A stretch of 7,088 nt of DNA from Comamonadaceae bacterium (GTDB lineage: Bacteria; Pseudomonadota; Gammaproteobacteria; Burkholderiales; Burkholderiaceae_C): assembly GCA_947463845.1 (NCBI GenBank), contig CANHUM010000088.1, positions 1-7,088 of the forward strand, in the 5' to 3' direction. Numbering within the stretch: position 1 is the stretch's first letter; each line of letters opens with the position of its first letter. Made by a program: the position numbers and the translations under genes. Positions 4,789 to 7,088 of this stretch are shown piece after piece. The notes beneath the pieces are model-generated. The model saw only the letters and a program-made list of their open reading frames with translations. It searched no databases and was not told the DNA's origin.

Positions 4789-7088
4789 ATGTTGAAAGCG
4801 TACCGCGAACATGCAGCTGACCGCGCTGCACTGGGCATTCCGCCCCTGCCTCTTGATGCCAAGCAAGTGGCCGAGTTGATCGAGTTGATCAAGAACCCAC
4901 CCGCTGGCGAAGCAGCTTTCCTGATGGAGCTCCTGACCCACCGCGTGCCACCTGGTGTGGACGATGCGGCCAAGGTCAAAGCCTCTTTTCTGGCCGCTGT
5001 GGCCCACGGTGAAATCAGCGTCGATTTGGTTTCCAAAGCCAAGGCCACCGAGTTGCTCGGCACCATGGTGGGTGGCTACAACGTGCACCCCCTCATTGAA
5101 TTGCTCGACAACGCAGAAGTCGCTTCAGTGGCTGCCGAAGGCCTGAAAAAGACCCTCTTGATGTTCGATTTCTTCAACGACGTCGCCGAAAAAGCCAAGG
5201 CCGGCAACGCCAAAGCCAAGGAAGTCATGCAAAGCTGGGCCGATGCCGAGTGGTTCACCAGCCGCCCCGAGGTGGAAAAGAAAATCACCATCACCGTTTT
5301 CAAGGTGCCGGGTGAGACCAATACCGACGACTTGTCCCCCGCCCCAGACGCCTGGAGCCGCCCAGACATCCCGCTGCACTACCTGGCGATGCTCAAAAAC
5401 ACCCGTGAAGGCGCGCCCTTCAAGCCTGAAGAAGACGGCAAGCGCGGCCCCATGGCCATGATCGAAGAGCTCAAGAAGAAAGGCCATCTGGTCTCGTACG
5501 TTGGCGATGTCGTCGGCACCGGTTCCAGCCGCAAGTCAGCCACCAACAGCATCATCTGGGGCTTTGGTGAGGACATTCCGTTTGTGCCCAACAAGCGTTT
5601 CGGTGGCGTGACTCTGGGCGGCAAGATCGCCCCCATCTTCTTCAACACCCAAGAAGATTCTGGCGCGTTGCCGATCGAAGTGGACGTGTCTGCCCTGAAC
5701 ATGGGTGATGTGGTGGATGTTTTGCCATACGAGGGCAAGATCGTAAAAAACGGTGAGACCGTGACCACTTTCCAGCTCAAGAGCGACGTCCTGTTTGACG
5801 AAGTGCGCGCCGGTGGCCGTATCAATTTGATCATTGGCCGCAGCCTGACGGCCAAGGCGCGCGAGTTCCTGGGTTTGCCTGCTTCCACCGTGTTCCGTTT
5901 GCCCACCGCCCCTGCTGCGACCAAGGCTGGCTTCACACTGGCGCAGAAGATGGTGGGTCGTGCCGTTGGGCTGCCAGAAGGTCAGGGCGTGCGCCCTGGC
6001 ACCTACTGCGAACCCAAGATGACCACCGTCGGCTCGCAAGACACCACCGGACCCATGACCCGCGATGAGCTCAAAGACCTGGCTTGCCTGGGCTTCAGTG
6101 CGGACATGGTCATGCAGTCCTTCTGCCACACCGCCGCTTACCCCAAGTCGGTGGACGTCAAAACCCACCGCGAACTGCCTGCCTTCATCAGCAACCGTGG
6201 CGGCGTATCGCTGCGTCCCGGTGACGGCGTGATCCACAGCTGGCTCAACCGCCTGCTGTTGCCTGACACTGTCGGCACCGGTGGCGACTCCCACACACGT
6301 TTCCCCATCGGTATCAGCTTCCCCGCTGGCTCTGGCCTGGTGGCCTTTGGTGCCGCTACTGGCGTGATGCCTTTGGACATGCCCGAGTCGATCCTGGTGC
6401 GCTTCAAAGGCGAAATGCAACCTGGTGTGACCTTGCGCGATTTGGTGCACGCGATTCCCTTGTACGCCATCAAGAAAGGTCTGTTGACTGTGGCCAAGGC
6501 TGGCAAGATCAATGAGTTTTCGGGGCGCATCCTCGAAATCGAAGGTCTGCCCAATCTCAAGGTCGAACAGGCATTTGAGTTGTCCGATGCCTCCGCCGAG
6601 CGTTCGGCTGCGGGTTGCACGATCAAGCTCAACAAGGAGCCGGTCGAGGAATACCTGCGCTCGAACATCGTGCTCATGAAGAACATGATTGCCGACGGCT
6701 ACGCCGACGCCCGCACATTGGCCCGCCGCATCGAGAAAGTCGAAGCCTGGTTGGCCAAGCCCGAGTTGCTCGAAGCCGACAAGGACGCCGAATACGCGCA
6801 CATCATCGAAATCGATTTGGCCGAGATCAAAGAGCCCATCCTGTGCTGCCCCAACGACCCGGACGATGCCAAGTTCCTGTCCGATGTCGCTGGCACCAAG
6901 ATCGACGAAGCCTTCATTGGTTCCTGCATGACCAACATTGGCCACTTCCGCGCTGCGGCCAAGCTGCTTGGCGGCAGCCGCGATATCCCGGTCAAGTTGT
7001 GGGTTGCCCCACCCACCAAGATGGACGAGAGCGAGCTGATCAAAGAAGGCCACTACGCCAACTTCGGCGCCGCCGGTGCCCGCACCGA
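4789..7088 (+). CDS. acnB: Aconitate hydratase B, C-terminus beyond the window
   Basis: This encodes bifunctional aconitase / 2-methylisocitrate dehydratase of the AcnB type, isomerising citrate and isocitrate through cis-aconitate with a 4Fe-4S cluster. About 766 of the roughly 860 residues usual for the family are present and the frame is intact. The ATG at 4789 has GGAG at 4778-4781, 7 nt upstream. Residues 1-160 are the helical HEAT-like domain specific to AcnB; residues about 165-370 form the swivel domain with GTGSSRKSA (from 243) and [15 protein letters not shown]. The catalytic domains follow, with [27 protein letters not shown] and [11 protein letters not shown]. Cys713 in [11 protein letters not shown] is the first cluster ligand; the other two cysteines lie beyond the window edge. 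It follows the secreted-protein gene by 32 bp with no terminator, so it is probably cotranscribed with mdh. Confidence 0.97.
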   Translation, partial: MLKAYREHAADRAALGIPPLPLDAKQVAELIELIKNPPAGEAAFLMELLTHRVPPGVDDAAKVKASFLAAVAHGEISVDLVSKAKATELLGTMVGGYNVHPLIELLDNAEVASVAAEGLKKTLLMFDFFNDVAEKAKAGNAKAKEVMQSWADAEWFTSRPEVEKKITITVFKVPGETNTDDLSPAPDAWSRPDIPLHYLAMLKNTREGAPFKPEEDGKRGPMAMIEELKKKGHLVSYVGDVVGTGSSRKSATNSIIWGFGEDIPFVPNKRFGGVTLGGKIAPIFFNTQEDSGALPIEVDVSALNMGDVVDVLPYEGKIVKNGETVTTFQLKSDVLFDEVRAGGRINLIIGRSLTAKAREFLGLPASTVFRLPTAPAATKAGFTLAQKMVGRAVGLPEGQGVRPGTYCEPKMTTVGSQDTTGPMTRDELKDLACLGFSADMVMQSFCHTAAYPKSVDVKTHRELPAFISNRGGVSLRPGDGVIHSWLNRLLLPDTVGTGGDSHTRFPIGISFPAGSGLVAFGAATGVMPLDMPESILVRFKGEMQPGVTLRDLVHAIPLYAIKKGLLTVAKAGKINEFSGRILEIEGLPNLKVEQAFELSDASAERSAAGCTIKLNKEPVEEYLRSNIVLMKNMIADGYADARTLARRIEKVEAWLAKPELLEADKDAEYAHIIEIDLAEIKEPILCCPNDPDDAKFLSDVAGTKIDEAFIGSCMTNIGHFRAAAKLLGGSRDIPVKLWVAPPTKMDESELIKEGHYANFGAAGART

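Noticed and set aside
5536..7053. 505-residue open frame on the minus strand opposite acnB
   Set aside because: It lies wholly antisense to a well-conserved aconitase, and its His/Gly/Gln-rich composition is typical of a reverse-frame shadow of GC-rich coding DNA. No ribosome-binding site or family motif was seen.

Overview
The window looks like a central-metabolism locus from a betaproteobacterium. It is probably Burkholderiales, in the Comamonadaceae range (Limnohabitans, Rhodoferax or Polaromonas-like). This is judged from gene order, protein style and moderately GC-rich codon use, not from a database search. It holds TCA-cycle genes in two divergent transcription units that meet at a 239-bp control region (1877-2115).

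Leftward (minus strand): a GntR/HutC-type regulator (1091-1876), then sdhC (530-961), sdhD (120-488) and the first 22 codons of sdhA (1-66). These encode the membrane anchor and the start of the flavoprotein of succinate dehydrogenase. The 129-bp gap between the regulator and sdhC could hold a separate sdh promoter.

Rightward (plus strand): malate dehydrogenase mdh (2116-3099), a CitE-like HpcH/HpaI-family lyase (3120-4124), a small secreted protein of unknown function (4121-4756), and aconitase acnB (4789 to the window end, about 766 codons, C-terminus missing). Gaps are 20 bp, a 4-bp ATGA overlap and 32 bp, and no terminator is visible between the genes, so they read as one operon.

The divergent region carries the most interesting non-coding signal. 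A perfect 12-bp palindrome (TCTTATATAAGA) is followed by one more copy of its half-site, giving three abutting ATAAGA-type half-sites. They fill the spacer of the predicted regulator promoter and lie just upstream of the -35 of the predicted mdh promoter. This is the expected geometry for the GntR protein binding between itself and the TCA genes. I infer that the regulator adjusts mdh-lyase-acnB, and possibly sdh, in response to a carboxylate or acyl-CoA metabolite; the effector cannot be read from the sequence.

Most of the window is ordinary housekeeping DNA. The parts that are not textbook are the orphan CitE-like lyase, the translationally coupled exported protein inside a cytosolic enzyme operon, and the operator arrangement. 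I see no mobile elements, CRISPR arrays, rRNA or tRNA genes.
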